Positions 21,626 to 33,608 of a stretch of 64,000 bases of DNA are shown here, piece by piece (positions within the stretch are counted from its first letter, which is position 1; each line of letters opens with the position of its first letter). The stretch is from contig CM036201.1 in assembly GCA_020631735.1 (NCBI GenBank), forward strand, positions 71,505,253 to 71,569,252. Reading direction: 5' to 3'. Made by a program: the position numbers and the translations under genes. The stretch is from Saccharum officinarum. Lineage: Eukaryota > Streptophyta > Magnoliopsida > Poales > Poaceae. A model generated the notes under the pieces. The model searched no databases. It was given only the letters and a program-made list of their open reading frames with translations, and was not told where the DNA came from.

Positions 21626-22692
21626 GGGCTAAGATTTGCTGGACCTCTTTTCTTGCTAATTGGGCCAGATCTATAGAGGCAGAGGATTATTCAGGCAAGA
21701 CCTAATCTAAAGTCCAATAAGTGAAAGAAACTCTGTCCCAAGTTCCCAATCCACCGTGGCAACCCATCGAGTGGCGGCTTCAGGCGTGGGCGCGCGACTC
21801 CTACAACAACGTGGCCACGCAGAGTCTCAGGAGAGTGGGGAGCTACCAAGCGCCTAGGCAGCGCCAGGCACGGTGGGCGGGCGGGCGAGCGGGCGCTGGC
21901 GGCCGGCACTCGGCGGGCTCGTCGACGCCATTGTTCAACTCCTCTTAATTTTTTTCCTGGCTTCGTCCCTGATATAAATCATCTCCCAATAATTAGCAGG
22001 CCCGGCCACCGACCGGCCGCCATTGCCCATGCATCTCTGTGCTGGTGCCACATCATCCATCATACTTAGGCTATCCGCACTCATGGACCTCTATATTCAT
22101 CCTCTATACGTCCTAGTCAGCAAGATTCTCTCTTGTATACTCAATTCTCCCGTACCCATCCATCCTCTATATCATCCTCTATCCACTCTATCCACTGTGG
22201 GACCCATTTATCACTTTATCTAAATATATCCATGTGCGATCTAGTTTTGAAGGATTTATTGAGACGAATTTAATGGTACAATCGAAATTTAATTTGGATT
22301 TTTGATTTGTGAGTTATAACATTTTTTTTTCTTTGTTTAGCTAGTGGGACCCGTCACTGCCCACTGTAAAGTAAGCATTGTACCACTCTAAATATAAAGT
22401 GAGAGAAAGAATAGAGTTTTATTTTATAGTATCCAATACAGCAGTTTTTACTCTATATTCATATTCTAAAGATTTAGAGTATCCTTTAGAATACCCACTG
22501 CCGTGCAATTTCACGGCCGGCTCGGAAGGGGGAAAAAAAGAGATGAAAAGCGCACGCAGGTCCGCGCATCCACAATCCCCGCACAGACATTTTTATTCCC
22601 GCACGCAGGAGAGTAAGGCAAACGAAGACAAGGGCAAAAACAACGTTTCACCACGTCCTCTCTCCTCAGATCTGTGAAAATCAATAGAATAA
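21626..22692. other. Unit 2 sequence with no recognised gene
   Basis: A short open frame at 21721-21948 is GC-rich and matches nothing I recognise. The stretch 22080-22500 has several ATCCATCCTCTAT-like words and looks like a decayed MITE. 22513-22600 again matches unit 3. Confidence 0.4.
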
Positions 22693-23094
22693 TTATTGCG
22701 GTGTCCTACCGTTAGTAATCGAGATTTCATAATGGTACCTGACAGATCTGTGAAAAGCAGCAATACGAAATAGGTCCATGAATAAGGGCAGTTGAAGCTG
22801 TTCTCTCTTGTGGACATTCCACTGAATGCCTAGCATGAACCACCGTGTAACACTGGATGTACATTCAAAGAACAAGCGCATTGCTATTTCCTCAATGTCA
22901 TCATGCCAGACACAAGTGTAGCTTTCATCAAGGTGCTTCTTTCTCCTCAAGATCTTTCTTGTGTCAAGTCGATCACTCAGTAAGAGCCAGCCAAAGAATT
23001 TGACTTTTGACATGCATAATCCGCTCCAGTGGCTTCCTTCTTTTGCTTCCTTTGGCTTTCTTCTTGGCAATCCACGGCATAATCCTGGAAGCAT
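22693..23094 (-). pseudogene. LINE reverse-transcriptase zinc-binding fragment
   Basis: The minus-strand frame reads KVKFFGWLLLSDRLDTRKIL … YTCVWHDDIEEIAMRLFFEC, the zf-RVT motif found near the C-terminus of plant LINE ORF2 proteins. The Cys residue usual after YTC is replaced and the reverse-transcriptase core is absent, so this is a dead fragment. It lies just outside the unit 2 alignment with unit 3. Confidence 0.75.
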
Positions 23095-24286
23095 GAAATG
23101 GTAATGTATTTGGAACAGATTGTTTCTGGAAGCAACCCATGCCTACTTGTTCAATAGACAATTAATAGTCACATGAATACTAGTTCAATAGACAACTCAT
23201 GTTTAATTTGTACTTCTTGTCAATGACAGTTTCTAACACAAGCAGACTACTTGTTCTGAAATCTGAAAGAGAAAGAAAAGCAAAATGTGCTACAAAGTGC
23301 AATACAACTAGCAGACTGCCAGCACTAAATCTGAAAGAAAAGAGAAATGTACTCACAAGCAAATGGTCATATTCACAAACAAAAGAAATATTCATTTGGC
23401 TTTTGAGTTTCAGACTAGGCAGATCTTAACTGATGAATAGACACATGCAAAGAAACATCTTTCCTTTGAAACTAATGAGATGCACTACTGAAAAAGCACA
23501 GGTTACATCAAATCATTGGCAATTACTCTCCCTAAAAGAAATATTTATCCAACACATGCTTCAAACATAACAATTACTAGTTCTTGTTAGGAATTGGCAA
23601 CTCATGTATCAAAATAAACAGACTCTGCCAATACTGTTATTTTGTTCCTTGGACTTCTTTGGATCCATTCAGAGAAAAAAAATGATTACACAAGAAAGGT
23701 TCCATTCAGTTTTCAGATAACAGCTTACTTTTGGGAAGGAAGGAAACCAAATCAGCTTTCGCATCCGAATATTCAGCGGGTCTCACATCCAAACTTTTGG
23801 GCAAGAAGGAAACCTAATCAGCTTTTTGGTGTCGCATCTGAACAGTCCACAGGCATACTTAGGGCAGTCCAGACACCCTAATAACTCCTAGAAGTCTATG
23901 TTTGAGTTTTTTGGTTGACATGGCTCAAAATCTTTCTGTCATACAGTTAGTTTGCAAAGCAAGCTTTAAATCATATAAGAAAAAGATTCAAACGAACTGA
24001 ATGAAAAGGAGACATATACATACAAATGTGCATTGTGATACAATTCACTTGTTACTAATTGGATACACAATGTAAGACACACAATGCGCAGAAGATAAAC
24101 TTCACTTTGCCAAATTGGTTACTAATTGGATAATATAAAAATTAAAGTCTACATGATTATAATATATAATAGTTGCAAACGGAAAATACAAGCATTTTTT
24201 AACAGATTTAGCTTGCATCCACCGAGCTTAAACTAAAGCCATAAAGCTAGTACATCTGTAGGTTCCATTTCGCATGTATGCATGCC
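23095..24286. other. 3' flank of the intact MATH-BTB gene
   Basis: AT-rich, with a duplicated pair of short words near 23720-23830 (AAACCAAATCAGCTTT and AAACCTAATCAGCTTTT). From about 23880 it aligns with the 3' flank of the pseudogene (2240-2676). No gene is seen. Confidence 0.5.
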
Positions 24287-25294
24287 CTATACCCTGACCT
24301 TCTTTCTCAGCTCATCAAGAATCGATGGGAACTTTAGCACCAACTGAGCAAAACCATCTGTCAACACAGCTTCCTTGAAGTTTTTCTCTTCCCCAAAGAA
24401 GTCAATGCACTTCTTTTTCAGCCCAGGACAGTTGTATGTTTCAGCGCACATCAAAGTATAAGCAACTGTATTCACAGATACATTATCCCACATCTTACTG
24501 GCACAGAGAAGCTTCAGGCGATCCAATGCGAACCGGTCCGCTGCAGCAAGCAAGTGCCGAAACATGTCATCCGGGGAGTCCCCAAGCTCGGCATCCGCAG
24601 GACAAGCATCGGTGTACATGAAGCGTAGCATGACTTTGAACGTCGCCGGCGCAATGTCATGCAAGGTGATGGATGACATGTTGGCTTCCGCCATGGAGCC
24701 CAGGAGCTGTGCCTTGAAGACAGGCGAGCGGGCGGCAAGCACAGCCCGGTGTGCAGGGAACTTCTCGCCGTCAACGACGAATGAGACATCGGAGCCCTCG
24801 GCGCAATCGAGCAGGAGACCGAGATGGCTTCCCATGTCCGAGGGCGGCACCTCGAGCGGGTCTTCATGATGTACAACTTTCACTCCGCACATAATGATGA
24901 AGGAGCCATTCGTCATGTACAGGGACTCGAGGACGCTTCGTTTCACGAAGCGATCCCAACCCTTGCCGTCGTTGCCACTGCCTTTTGGTTTGAAAACATG
25001 CACCAATCTGTCTCTATGGGAGGAAGATGGAGTACCGTCTTTGTCCATGACGAAGACCTCGAAGATAGCTTTGACGTCTTTGCATTTACTCTGATGCCGG
25101 AGGTAGATAGATAAGTACTCACCGTTGTCCTCTTTCCAACCCCCACGCGGGTAGCAGTCCACCCTCCAGAGGTGCCCACCAGCGGAGATGTCCTCGGACC
25201 TGATGGGCTGCCCGATGTCTGCGTTCTCCATCTCCAAATAGTTGAGTTTGAACTGATGCGTGAAACTGCAGAAATCGAACATGCTGGCACTCAT
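24287..25294 (-). CDS. MATH-BTB domain protein (BPM-like CUL3 adaptor)
   Basis: A single-exon open frame of 335 residues. Residues ~8-140 form a MATH/TRAF domain (THQFKLNY near the start, then YPRGGW and the LESLY…GSFII stretch). Residues ~160-270 form a BTB/POZ domain (GLLLDCAEGSDVSFVVDGE, FPAHRAVLAARSPVF, FMYTDACP). A BACK-like C-terminal helical region begins at ~275 (LLAAADRFALDRLKLLC). Proteins of this layout bring substrates, held by MATH, to CUL3 ubiquitin ligases bound through BTB. The length fits the single-exon grass expansion of the family. The start is the first ATG and coincides with the start of the broken paralogue at 3681. The specific substrate cannot be told from sequence. 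It lies in unit 2 of the segmental duplication; the tandem copy is dead, so this may be the only working copy in the window. Confidence 0.92.
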   Translation of the reverse strand: MSASMFDFCSFTHQFKLNYLEMENADIGQPIRSEDISAGGHLWRVDCYPRGGWKEDNGEYLSIYLRHQSKCKDVKAIFEVFVMDKDGTPSSSHRDRLVHVFKPKGSGNDGKGWDRFVKRSVLESLYMTNGSFIIMCGVKVVHHEDPLEVPPSDMGSHLGLLLDCAEGSDVSFVVDGEKFPAHRAVLAARSPVFKAQLLGSMAEANMSSITLHDIAPATFKVMLRFMYTDACPADAELGDSPDDMFRHLLAAADRFALDRLKLLCASKMWDNVSVNTVAYTLMCAETYNCPGLKKKCIDFFGEEKNFKEAVLTDGFAQLVLKFPSILDELRKKVRV

Positions 25295-26222
25295 GTTTAC
25301 AGTAGCTGGATGGGATCGCAGGCAGAGGAGTGTAGGACACTACTGCGTCTCAGTGTATGTATAGTGCTACTATCACGGTCATCGGTGGCGAAGCATGGCC
25401 GAGGCCGACGCTTGGAGCTCCGAGCAGCCGAGCAGTGAAGAAGGAAGTAGGGGAGGAGATAAACCGTCTCCGGAATAAGGAACGATGTGTTGTTGAACTA
25501 TGGAGTAATTGGTAAAGAGAGAACGAAGATCGATGACCGCTTGACGCCTCTGCTCGACTGCAGCGGCGGGACGATGGTGGGAAGCGGGCCGGCGGCAGCG
25601 GGAAACGGTCCAGTGACCACTGGCCAGTGGCGTGGCCGCGCGGCGCTGGCGGGAATGCGGGATGCGGGCCGGCGTCGGCGGGAGGCGGCCAGGCGGGGCG
25701 ACGGCGCAGCCGCGCGGGGCAGGCGGGAGGCAGCCAGGCGGGGCGACGGCGCGGCGCAGGCGAGACGCGCGCGGGAGGCGCGGCGCTTGCGGCGGCGGCT
25801 GACGAGACAATTGGATTTGGGGGAAATTGGAAGGACCGGAGGAGAGATACTGTTGAACTGATTTAGGGTTTAGTGGGGATTGCAGGGTGGACTGGCCGAC
25901 TGGCCGGCGGCAATTGAAGTTTCGGGCCAAACGTGCCTCAATTTGACCGGCCAAAATTTTGATTTTTCTATTTTTGCGAGATTTCAGCGAAATTGCGAAC
26001 CCTTTGGTACCCTGCGGAAACTACAAAATTGCACATATATTTTTTTTTCTAGTGCATTTGCTAGATTTGTTACAGTATGGTGCCTAGATTATCAAAAGTT
26101 GTTTGCGAAAGCTATATATCAATCTATTTCAACATTACATTTTTAAAAGCCACCATCCAAAGCTAGGAAAAAAACTAAACAAAGCTAGGATGAACTAGAC
26201 GGATTTTAGTAATAAGAAAGTA
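25295..26222. other. 5' flank of MATH-BTB gene
   Basis: Aligned with the pseudogene's upstream region at both ends. A GC-rich block at 25560-25860 with repeated GGCGG/AGGCGGGGCGACGGCGC words is present only here. It could be promoter/5' leader sequence; no TATA box was confidently placed. Confidence 0.45.
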
Positions 26223-26625
26223 CTCCATCTATTTCGAAATGGTAAGCACATTTTATATAAAAAAATCAAAATTGTATAGACTTTGACCGGCCATTATTCA
26301 AATCAGGGGCGAAGCTTAGTGTAGACCAAGTTAAGCCATGACCACTCTTGCTCAATGTAATCTCTATTGTCTAAACAATTATTTTTATACTATTTATTAG
26401 TGTTTAATGTTTATTTATGTAGATGGCCCCTGCTCGTATGGTCAAGCTCTTCCACTATTTCAAATTATATACAAGTTCAATTAGGATATGTATGTATTCG
26501 ATGGGCCTATGAGATAATATTGATCATTTAGCACATGACAAAATTGTAAGAAATTAAGAATAAAAATACATTAGGTATAATGTTTTTCTTATCCAAATAT
26601 GCTTATCATTTTAGTATAGATGGAG
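26223..26625. mobile_element. Stowaway-like MITE (intact copy)
   Basis: The ends CTCCATCTATTTCGAAATGG and the complementary CATTTTAGTATAGATGGAG are flanked by TA on both sides. At 403 bp it is larger than most Stowaways. It is the uninterrupted counterpart of the MITE split by the Helitron at 4207-10028. Confidence 0.75.
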
Positions 26626-27989
26626 TATATATATAGCAAACACCTAATTTCACCTCAGCAAGAATTTGTACCTAAATGGCATTGGCATACATCCACAATC
26701 TCAACCAACTAAGATAGGCTTAGTTTCCTATTCTAGAGTTGAAAGTCAACGCTCTAAGCATACGCAATTCTAAGGCCACTCCTAACCTAGAAACTAATGG
26801 TTTCAATGTTCGTTAATTAGGTTCCAACTAAGCAAAAATGATGATGTGGCATTGAAATTAAAGAAAAGAAAGGAGAACATGCGTAGTACATGTGCGGCTC
26901 CACCGACGAGGTGTCCTGGCCACAGCTCGTCTTGTCTGGCCACCCAGCATGTAGCTCCTGTCCTCCCAACGAGATGCTCTAGCGACGGTTCATCTCCTCC
27001 CAGCGACCCCTCTTGTTTCTCCTCTCTTCACAATGAGGTGTCCCTCCCGGCTAGTGACCTCGCTCATAGCTCCTCTCCTCTCGACGAGGTGTCCCTCCTG
27101 TGGAACATAGCTCTTCTTCTCTCGACGACTCGATGTGCATAGTTCAGTTGATAGAGCAAGGAAAAGGATAGAGCGACGAAGAGAGAAGAGAAGAATGACA
27201 AGTGGATCCAGTATATCATTGTCTGTCGGGATGATTATTTGAGGGCTCATATTTGAGAGTTGTTGTTGCAATAGATATAAAAAAGGGATATAAAAAAGGG
27301 GCCCTCAACAAAAGGGGGAGCCCTCAAATAAAGAAGTAAGGGTCGTGATTTGAGGGCTCCTACCGGAGTTGCTCTAGGAAAGTTTTCTATATACTCAAGG
27401 AAATGTTGCATAAGACAATAGACATTTAAAGTCTAAGAAGGAAGAAAATTGCACTAAACAAGAAACGACCCATGTACAAAGCACGCACACAAATGTGACG
27501 AAGGCTGGAGAGGAAGTAGGCCAAGTCGCAAGAATCATATAGTCGCATCCAACCTCCAACCATACAAGATTTGATTGAAAGGTACAAAATAATTTTTAGT
27601 GAGTACTTTAAGGACTTTCCAAAATGAAATGATTACACCTAATAAATAAATTAAATGAACTCCACACCACCGAGGTCACTGTATATACGGCATGCTCTCC
27701 CCATGCAAAAAAAAGAATACACCTGAAATCGTCTTGAGTTGATCAAATTCATATAAAAAATATCAATATTTTTTTATATCAAATAAGTATATTTGAATTC
27801 ATTGTGAAATATACTTTTACGGGATGCGTAACTTGTTGCGTATAGTTACCGACAGATAGCCGGTGGCCTTGTTCTATTGCACTACTTCAGCAATACTTTC
27901 CAGTGAAACAACAATATTTTTCTCTCACACCATTTCAGCATAAATATCGGCATAAGCTAAATTTTAGCGAAACGAACATGGCTATAGTA
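26626..27989. other. Spacer with decayed MITE sequence
   Basis: 26840-27150 has repeated CTCCTCTC…GACGAGGTGTCC words, a low-order repeat rather than a gene. 27700-27850 is the counterpart of the decayed Stowaway at 391-600. 27862-27980 is a short TIR-like element (GGCCTTGTTC … GAACATGGC). No gene is recognised. Confidence 0.4.
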
Positions 27990-28154
27990 TATTTTTTTAA
28001 GACGGATGCAATGCTCTGAAAGGATAAGAAGAATGACATCATGAATAATGTACCTAGACAGTACGAACCACGGCCACGGAGGACTAAGAGGCGCCATATA
28101 TAGCTGCCAATCAAATCATCCTCTCGGGAAGAAGTTTGAAAGCATGGACATTGA

Positions 28155-28315
28155 ACATCACAGGCCGGAGCTGCTACTCTAAGGCCACTGTAAGTCAACG
28201 CTCTAAGCATCACAGGCTGAACCTAGAAACTAGATGGTTTCTAGGTTTACTGATCCGGAACATCACAGGCTGGAGCTGCTACTCTAAGTCAACGCTCTAA
28301 GCATACGCAATTCTA
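28155..28315 (+). repeat. Short direct repeat in unit 3
   Basis: GAACATCACAGGC(C/T)GGAGCTGCTACTCTAAG occurs at about 28155 and about 28258. The word AGTCAACGCTCTAAGCAT also occurs here and at about 26747. Unit 1 lacks this block, so it arose locally. Confidence 0.7.
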
Positions 28316-30339
28316 ACGCACTGTACTGTTTGAGCACCACCACTCGTTTTGTGTTATCGGAGACCGGCACACTGAATAATCTTGGCCGCTAGCTAGCAGT
28401 TGCAGTGGTAGTAGGTTAGAGAAGAAACAAAATTTTGTTTATTTCCACATCTCGCTGCGGTCGTCGTCATCACGTCGCCGGCTGTCCGGCCTTTCGTCTG
28501 ATTTCATCAATCATGGCAGCCGGTTCTTATTCGGGTATGTCCAGCTCGAGAATACATTACGTGCAGGAGGCCAAGTCCCTAGACAGGAATATTGCATTAT
28601 CTCGTTTGACGCTGATCGTCATGATCGATATATTATATATACTGTGTGTATGTATGTTTATATATAAGAAAGTTGACAACGTACGTACGTGCATACGTGT
28701 ATACGCAGGCAGCATGATTGCATATCTTTCCTTCTTCAGCTTGCGGACTGCTCGATCAGAGCCCCATGACCGAATATCTGTAGCTAGTGAGTATTTATTT
28801 GCATATCGACTCCGATCCGATCCGATCCGATCCGATCCGCAGATGCTATTTGCAGGAGGTAAACGCTATCAGCAGGGATCACCTTTGCGTTGAGTACACC
28901 GAGATATGATTTGGTCAACTCGATCGATCTCGCGGTCGCATCTGGACGAAGTGAAGAAGAGGCAGATCGAGGTACTAAAAGAGTGAGTATGTTGCCCGTG
29001 CCAATTTGGATACTCACCTAGCCCAGTGTGTAGCGCGTAAAAAACGTTACACGTGTGGTAGCTTTTTTTTGAGATTACACGTTTACACGTGTGGTAGTAG
29101 CTGATGATGAACGCGCGCGCGCATCCCCAAGTTTACACGTACACGTCCCATGTCAATTGTCAACGCCGTCGCATTGTGGCACGGCGGCTAGTTTCAGCAC
29201 TCGCGGACGTCACGAGTAGGGACCCACGCACACACGACGAGACGAGCAAGGAGCAAGCCACGCACGGGCGGCTTGCCTGGAGATAGGCGCGGCGGCACAC
29301 GTGGACGCGCGGCGCACCACCTGCCCGCCCGCCTGCTCGCGCGCGCTGAAATCACAATTCACATCACGTTACGCGCGACGCGATCCGCCCTAGCGCCGGT
29401 GCCCGTCCCGCTCCGGCCGCCCGCCCGCCGCGGACAAACGCGCGCGACGACGCCACGATCACATGATCACATACACATTCACGCCCTCATCGGAACCGCT
29501 GACCTGCGGGCTCCGGCACACGCCGCCGCCCGCGACGGCGACGCGGCGCGACAGGCCAAAGCGCCGAGCCGTTACGCCCGCAGGCCCCCACGGCGAGGCG
29601 GGCGGACTGGGACTGCCTGATTGGCCCGACCCGCGCCAGGTGGCGCGGGTAGTTGGGGCCGCTCCACCTACCTGCCCACGACGTGACGACGGCCCATCCC
29701 GCTCCCGCGCCACGCCGCGCCGGGAGTCCTCGGTTCGTGCACCCGCGCGGCCACCGCGGTGAATCCCGCTGCGACGTGCGGGGTCTAGTCATGGCGGCTA
29801 CACGCACCGGCGAGTAGGGGTGGCGACGCTGGCGCCCTTGCTTTCGGCCTACCACACACGTACGTGCCTCGGTACGCAACAGCAGCGCCTGCGCAGTTGT
29901 TCGCACTACGATGAGCTAGCTAGCTAGTCAAGTGTGAGTGAAGGCTGTTCATCGTTATGCATGCATGCAAAGCAAAGCCGTGGTGCGTCATCAAACGGTT
30001 GGTAGCCGACTCACTTACTGTAGCCGCACAGCTGGGCAGGTCTAGATTGTCCTTGCTTGTTGCTCGATCTTTTGGGTACTCAGGTCATGTGGGGGCGGAA
30101 AAAAAATTTGTTGCTTCCAGCTGAAAAAGGCCACGGCTTCTCACCTGAAATATAATTGTGGTACAGTACGTACTATCATGTCTTCACTCATTCGTTCGTA
30201 CGGTACACTTACTAGTTTTCTCTCAACGTGTTGTGCATACACACAATTTTTTTTAAAAAAAGAAATTATTTCGTTTGAGCATCGAACGGTTGAAGAGGAC
30301 GGGACGCCGCAATTGTTTTGTCCTTGTTTAGATTACATA

Positions 30340-31440
30340 ACAGTAATGCTGGGTATGGACGCCTGGATGGCAGGCCGCCACACAGCCCGACCACCGCTCA
30401 TTCACTCATGCTCGCCCTAATCTATTCTTAAAAAAAAACTTCTTATACCTTCCGCTTCCTCCTCTCCACCGCATTGCCTTGTGGCTGCCACTCCTTCCGT
30501 TTCATCCCGAACGCGGATGCCACTCTACCTCACTACTGCCACGCCCCCCCCCCTCCGGCGCCGCTCGCTCGCCCCCATCGCACGCGCGCCCACCAGCCCG
30601 AGCCAAGACCGGCGGCGCTGGCGGCACTGGTGGCGGTGGTGCGCGCGTGCGCCACTGGTGCGGGTGCGCCCACCCGGCTGAGCCAAGCCCGATGGTGCAT
30701 GCGTCGTTGCTCACCGGCTCCAACCCCGGCGGCTGGAATCGACCGGCCCCGGCTTTCTCCTCCCTTATGTTGCATATGTATATTTTAATTGTTTCAGATG
30801 TTTTTAGATGTATGTTGCAATTGTTATATTTTGATGTTGCAGAAGTAGATGGGGGATGTTGCATATGTTGCAAGTGTTTCAGATGCATGTTGGAAGCGTT
30901 TGTTCAAAATGTTTCGTCTGTTTCTAGACGTACATTACAATCGTTTTTAATCTGGATGTTGTATATGTTTCATACATATACTGCAATAGTATGTTCCAAA
31001 ATGTTTTAGCTATTTCAGTCTTATGTTGCAGCAGGTGGTTTCATGTTGTAAGTTGTAAGTGTTACATTTTGGATGTTTCATCTATTCCACACGCATGTTG
31101 CAGGTGCATATGCCAAATGTTTCGTCTGTTTTCAGATGTACGTTGTATTCAAATACTTTTTCATGTTGCAAGTGTTTTATGTTGTTCGACCAGAGGGCGA
31201 GCCAGGGGGCAGGCGGATGATGCGCATTGGGGGCGGGCAGACAGGTGCTCCGATCGGGGGCGCCATGCGGAGAGAGAGGAGTGAGTCCGGAGAATAACCG
31301 GCGGGCTCAGATACAGGGCGGAGTGCGCGCGTGGGGCGGAGCGATGCCGGACAAGGGTGGGGCGATGACGGATTGAGGCAGGCTGCGCAGGCGTCTGGAT
31401 GCACTGGCGCTAGCCACGCCCATTTTAGATAACGTTTTCT
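30340..31440. repeat. Dispersed repeat with GTTGCAAGTGTTT motifs, copy 2
   Basis: A C-rich left half is followed by about 500 bp of ATGTTGCAAGTGTTTCAGATG-like words (30770-31180) and a GC-rich tail ending near GCGTCTGGATGCACTGG. The tail is complementary to the start of copy 1 (GGGCATCCAGAC at 10357), suggesting inverted termini as in MULE-like elements. Unit 2 lacks it, so it is an insertion into unit 3. Confidence 0.55.
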
Positions 31441-31700
31441 GGTTTGATTGATGTCAGCTACTACTCCAGCAGTGCAGCTCTGAAGTTAAGGGCAGTGCGT
31501 TTAATCATCTCCCAATAATTCACAGGGCCCAGCCGGCCATCGTCGCCCATGCATCTTTGTGCTGTGCGGCATCATCCTTATGCCAGCGCAACGTCACGGC
31601 CAGATCGGAGAAAAAAAAACCATGAAAAGCGCACGAAGGTCCACGCATCCACGATCCCCGCACAGACTTTTTATCCCCGCTCGATCGATGGCTGCTGACA

Positions 31701-32508
31701 ACCACCAGTGGATCGGAGGTGGAGCACTCGTGGCCCTCCAAAGCCGACGGCCGACGGCCGGCAGTGCGCGAGACCCCGTCCGTCCGGCTGCTCATCATGC
31801 TCTGCTCCCGTGTAGTACGATGAAACCACGCGGCCCACGTCCCTTTCCGGCGAGACTTTCCGTCCGCCGCCTAGCCCGCCGAGGGTCACTTGAAAGGATC
31901 GGAGACGACGACAGGCAAGTCGTTAGTCGTGGTTCCTTGCGTCTTAATGATGGTCGGCACCTGCATAGTTTCCCGACGAGGCTGACCTGACAGCAACCTC
32001 GCTCACTGATCTCCAGATTATTCAGAACCATCTGAAAACGGAGGTCGAGCCCGGCGGTGGATGCTGGTCCCTGGACGGCGGCCAATTGTCAATTTCCGGT
32101 TCGTTTAACCGGACTCGTGGGCAACCGAAAGCGAGTGGGCGGGGAGGCGGAAAGGTGAAATCCAAATCTCGCCGGGGGATGCCGATGTGGCCACCACGAA
32201 CGAATGGGGTGGTCTTGCTTTCGCCCGCGTGGAGTTTCGGTGGACCTAGTCTACACCCATAACACATGGACCTGCAGTTTGCAGGTGCTAAAAGAGCTCG
32301 AAATGGGTAATGTTTGGCAAGATTTGGAGGTCATCATCGCTCTTTTTAGGCAGATGATCAGGGACCGCGTGATCTTGCTTTCATGTCTATCCGGTCAGAG
32401 TTATTTAGGTTTATGATTACCCTATGAAAGAAGCGTAACATATGTAATCTATGTCATCAAAACTTGGCTGTAGTCACGGGTACTTTCTTTTAACACTACC
32501 AGTGCATA
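31701..32508. other. Spacer with no recognised gene
   Basis: Moderately GC-rich to 32330 with open frames on both strands (e.g. 31559-31990 plus) that match no family I know. Nothing is conserved with the duplicated units beyond 31690. Confidence 0.4.
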
Positions 32509-32730
32509 CTCCCTCTGTCCCTGAATAAATAGGTTTATGGAGTTGTTTTAAGTCAAACCTTTTAAATTTTGACCAAATTTATTTATGATAACAAACTAGT
32601 ATCATTAGATTTATCATAGAATATATTTTCATAATGTGCTCATTTTATGTCATAGATGCTGTTACTTTTTTCTATAAAATTAGCCAAACTTTACGGATTC
32701 TGCGAATTGATTTGTTTGGGACAGAGGGAG
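32509..32730. mobile_element. Stowaway MITE
   Basis: 222 bp with inverted ends CTCCCTCTGTCCC and GGGACAGAGGGAG, flanked by TA on both sides (32507-32508, 32731-32732). This is the textbook Stowaway configuration. Confidence 0.9.
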
Positions 32731-32787
32731 TATATAGATATGATATATAGTATTAATGATGGCCATTTTGTATGATTTGATATATGA

Positions 32788-32914
32788 CCATGTTCATCTG
32801 GCTTATAATCCGTCTTTTTCAGCTTGGTTTTTCAGCGGGAACATTATTTTTCTCTCACAACAAATCAGCCAACAGTGTTTTTCAGCCGGCTTATTAGCAC
32901 AGCCGAACGGGGCC
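32788..32914. mobile_element. Short MITE of the GGCCCCGTTCGGCTG family
   Basis: The right end is GCACAGCCGAACGGGGCC and the interior has TTTTTCTCTCACAACAAATC. The same family occurs at 11104-11222 and 12742-12860, and in a decayed form at 52155-52277. Confidence 0.6.
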
Positions 32915-33259
32915 TATGTAAGATTGAGTGGGGGGAAATTAAAAGTACTTCACAGAAAAATAATGCAAAATGGGTGCCCATGTTATTAACAAGAGCAATA
33001 CACAACATTTGGGCCTCTTTTTTACTTGAAGGATTTTCATGAGTTTTGTAGGATCCTGATCCTTGGTATTTTTGGACATGTTTGGTTTGAATCCTAAGAA
33101 AGTTGCCTGGACTAGGCAATAGTCTCAGACGTTGCACTTTGGGTGACTGGTGGGATGTTGCTGCCTGGATTAGACAAGTTTCTCAGGATGAGGGCCCAGC
33201 TTAGTTGGAGCCAAAGGTGGCCATGCCCCCTGCTGCTAGAAAGTTTCTTTAATTAGGAA

Positions 33260-33608
33260 GGGGGTGTTTGGATCCAAGGACTATAGTTTTTATCACATCA
33301 GATGTTTGATGCTAATTAGGAGAACTAAATATAAGCTAATTATAAAACTAATTGCATAGATGGAAACTAATTTGCGAGATGAATCTATTAAGCTTAATTA
33401 ATCTATCATTAGCACATGTTACTGTAGCACCACGTTGTCAAATCATGGACTAATTAGGCTGGATAGATTCATCTCGCAAATTAGTCTCCATCTATGCAAT
33501 TAGTTTTATAATTAGTCTATGTTTAATACTCCAAATTAGTGTCAAACATCCAATATAACAGGGACTAAATTGAGTTTAGCCCAGCTGCCCGGGGAGCCAA
33601 ACGCCCCC
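33260..33608. mobile_element. Fold-back MITE
   Basis: The termini GGGGGTGTTTGGATCC and GGAGCCAAACGCCCCC are inverted. A second inverted pair lies inside (TTGCGAGATGAATCTATTAA near 33384 and its complement near 33470), so most of the 349 bp can fold into one hairpin around 33420-33450. Confidence 0.75.

Larger units (their letters stand above)
18319..22650. repeat. Segmental duplication unit 2, blocks b to d
   Basis: It aligns in order with unit 3: 18340-18640 with 28800-29020, 18910-19250 with 29283-29670, 19925-20160 with 29710-29890, 20425-20480 with 29925-29985, 20735-20905 with 29990-30165, 21187-21250 with 30165-30215, 21965-22080 with 31505-31580, and 22513-22600 with 31593-31680. The gaps are MITE insertions listed separately. 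A CGATC pentamer is repeated four times near 18355. No gene is recognised. Confidence 0.75.
27990..31700. repeat. Segmental duplication unit 3, blocks a to d
   Basis: This is the most complete copy of the non-coding unit: block a (27990-28790, as 640-1190), block b with five CGATC pentamers (28800-29020), block c (29150-29700) and block d (29710-30215, 31500-31690). No MATH-BTB copy follows it within the window. An inserted repeat family member occupies about 30340-31440. Confidence 0.75.

Noticed and set aside
25379..25954. 191-residue Pro/Arg-rich minus-strand frame upstream of the MATH-BTB gene
   Set aside because: It is made of short GC-rich repeats (AGGCGGGGCGACGGCGC-like words) and is missing from the other duplication unit.
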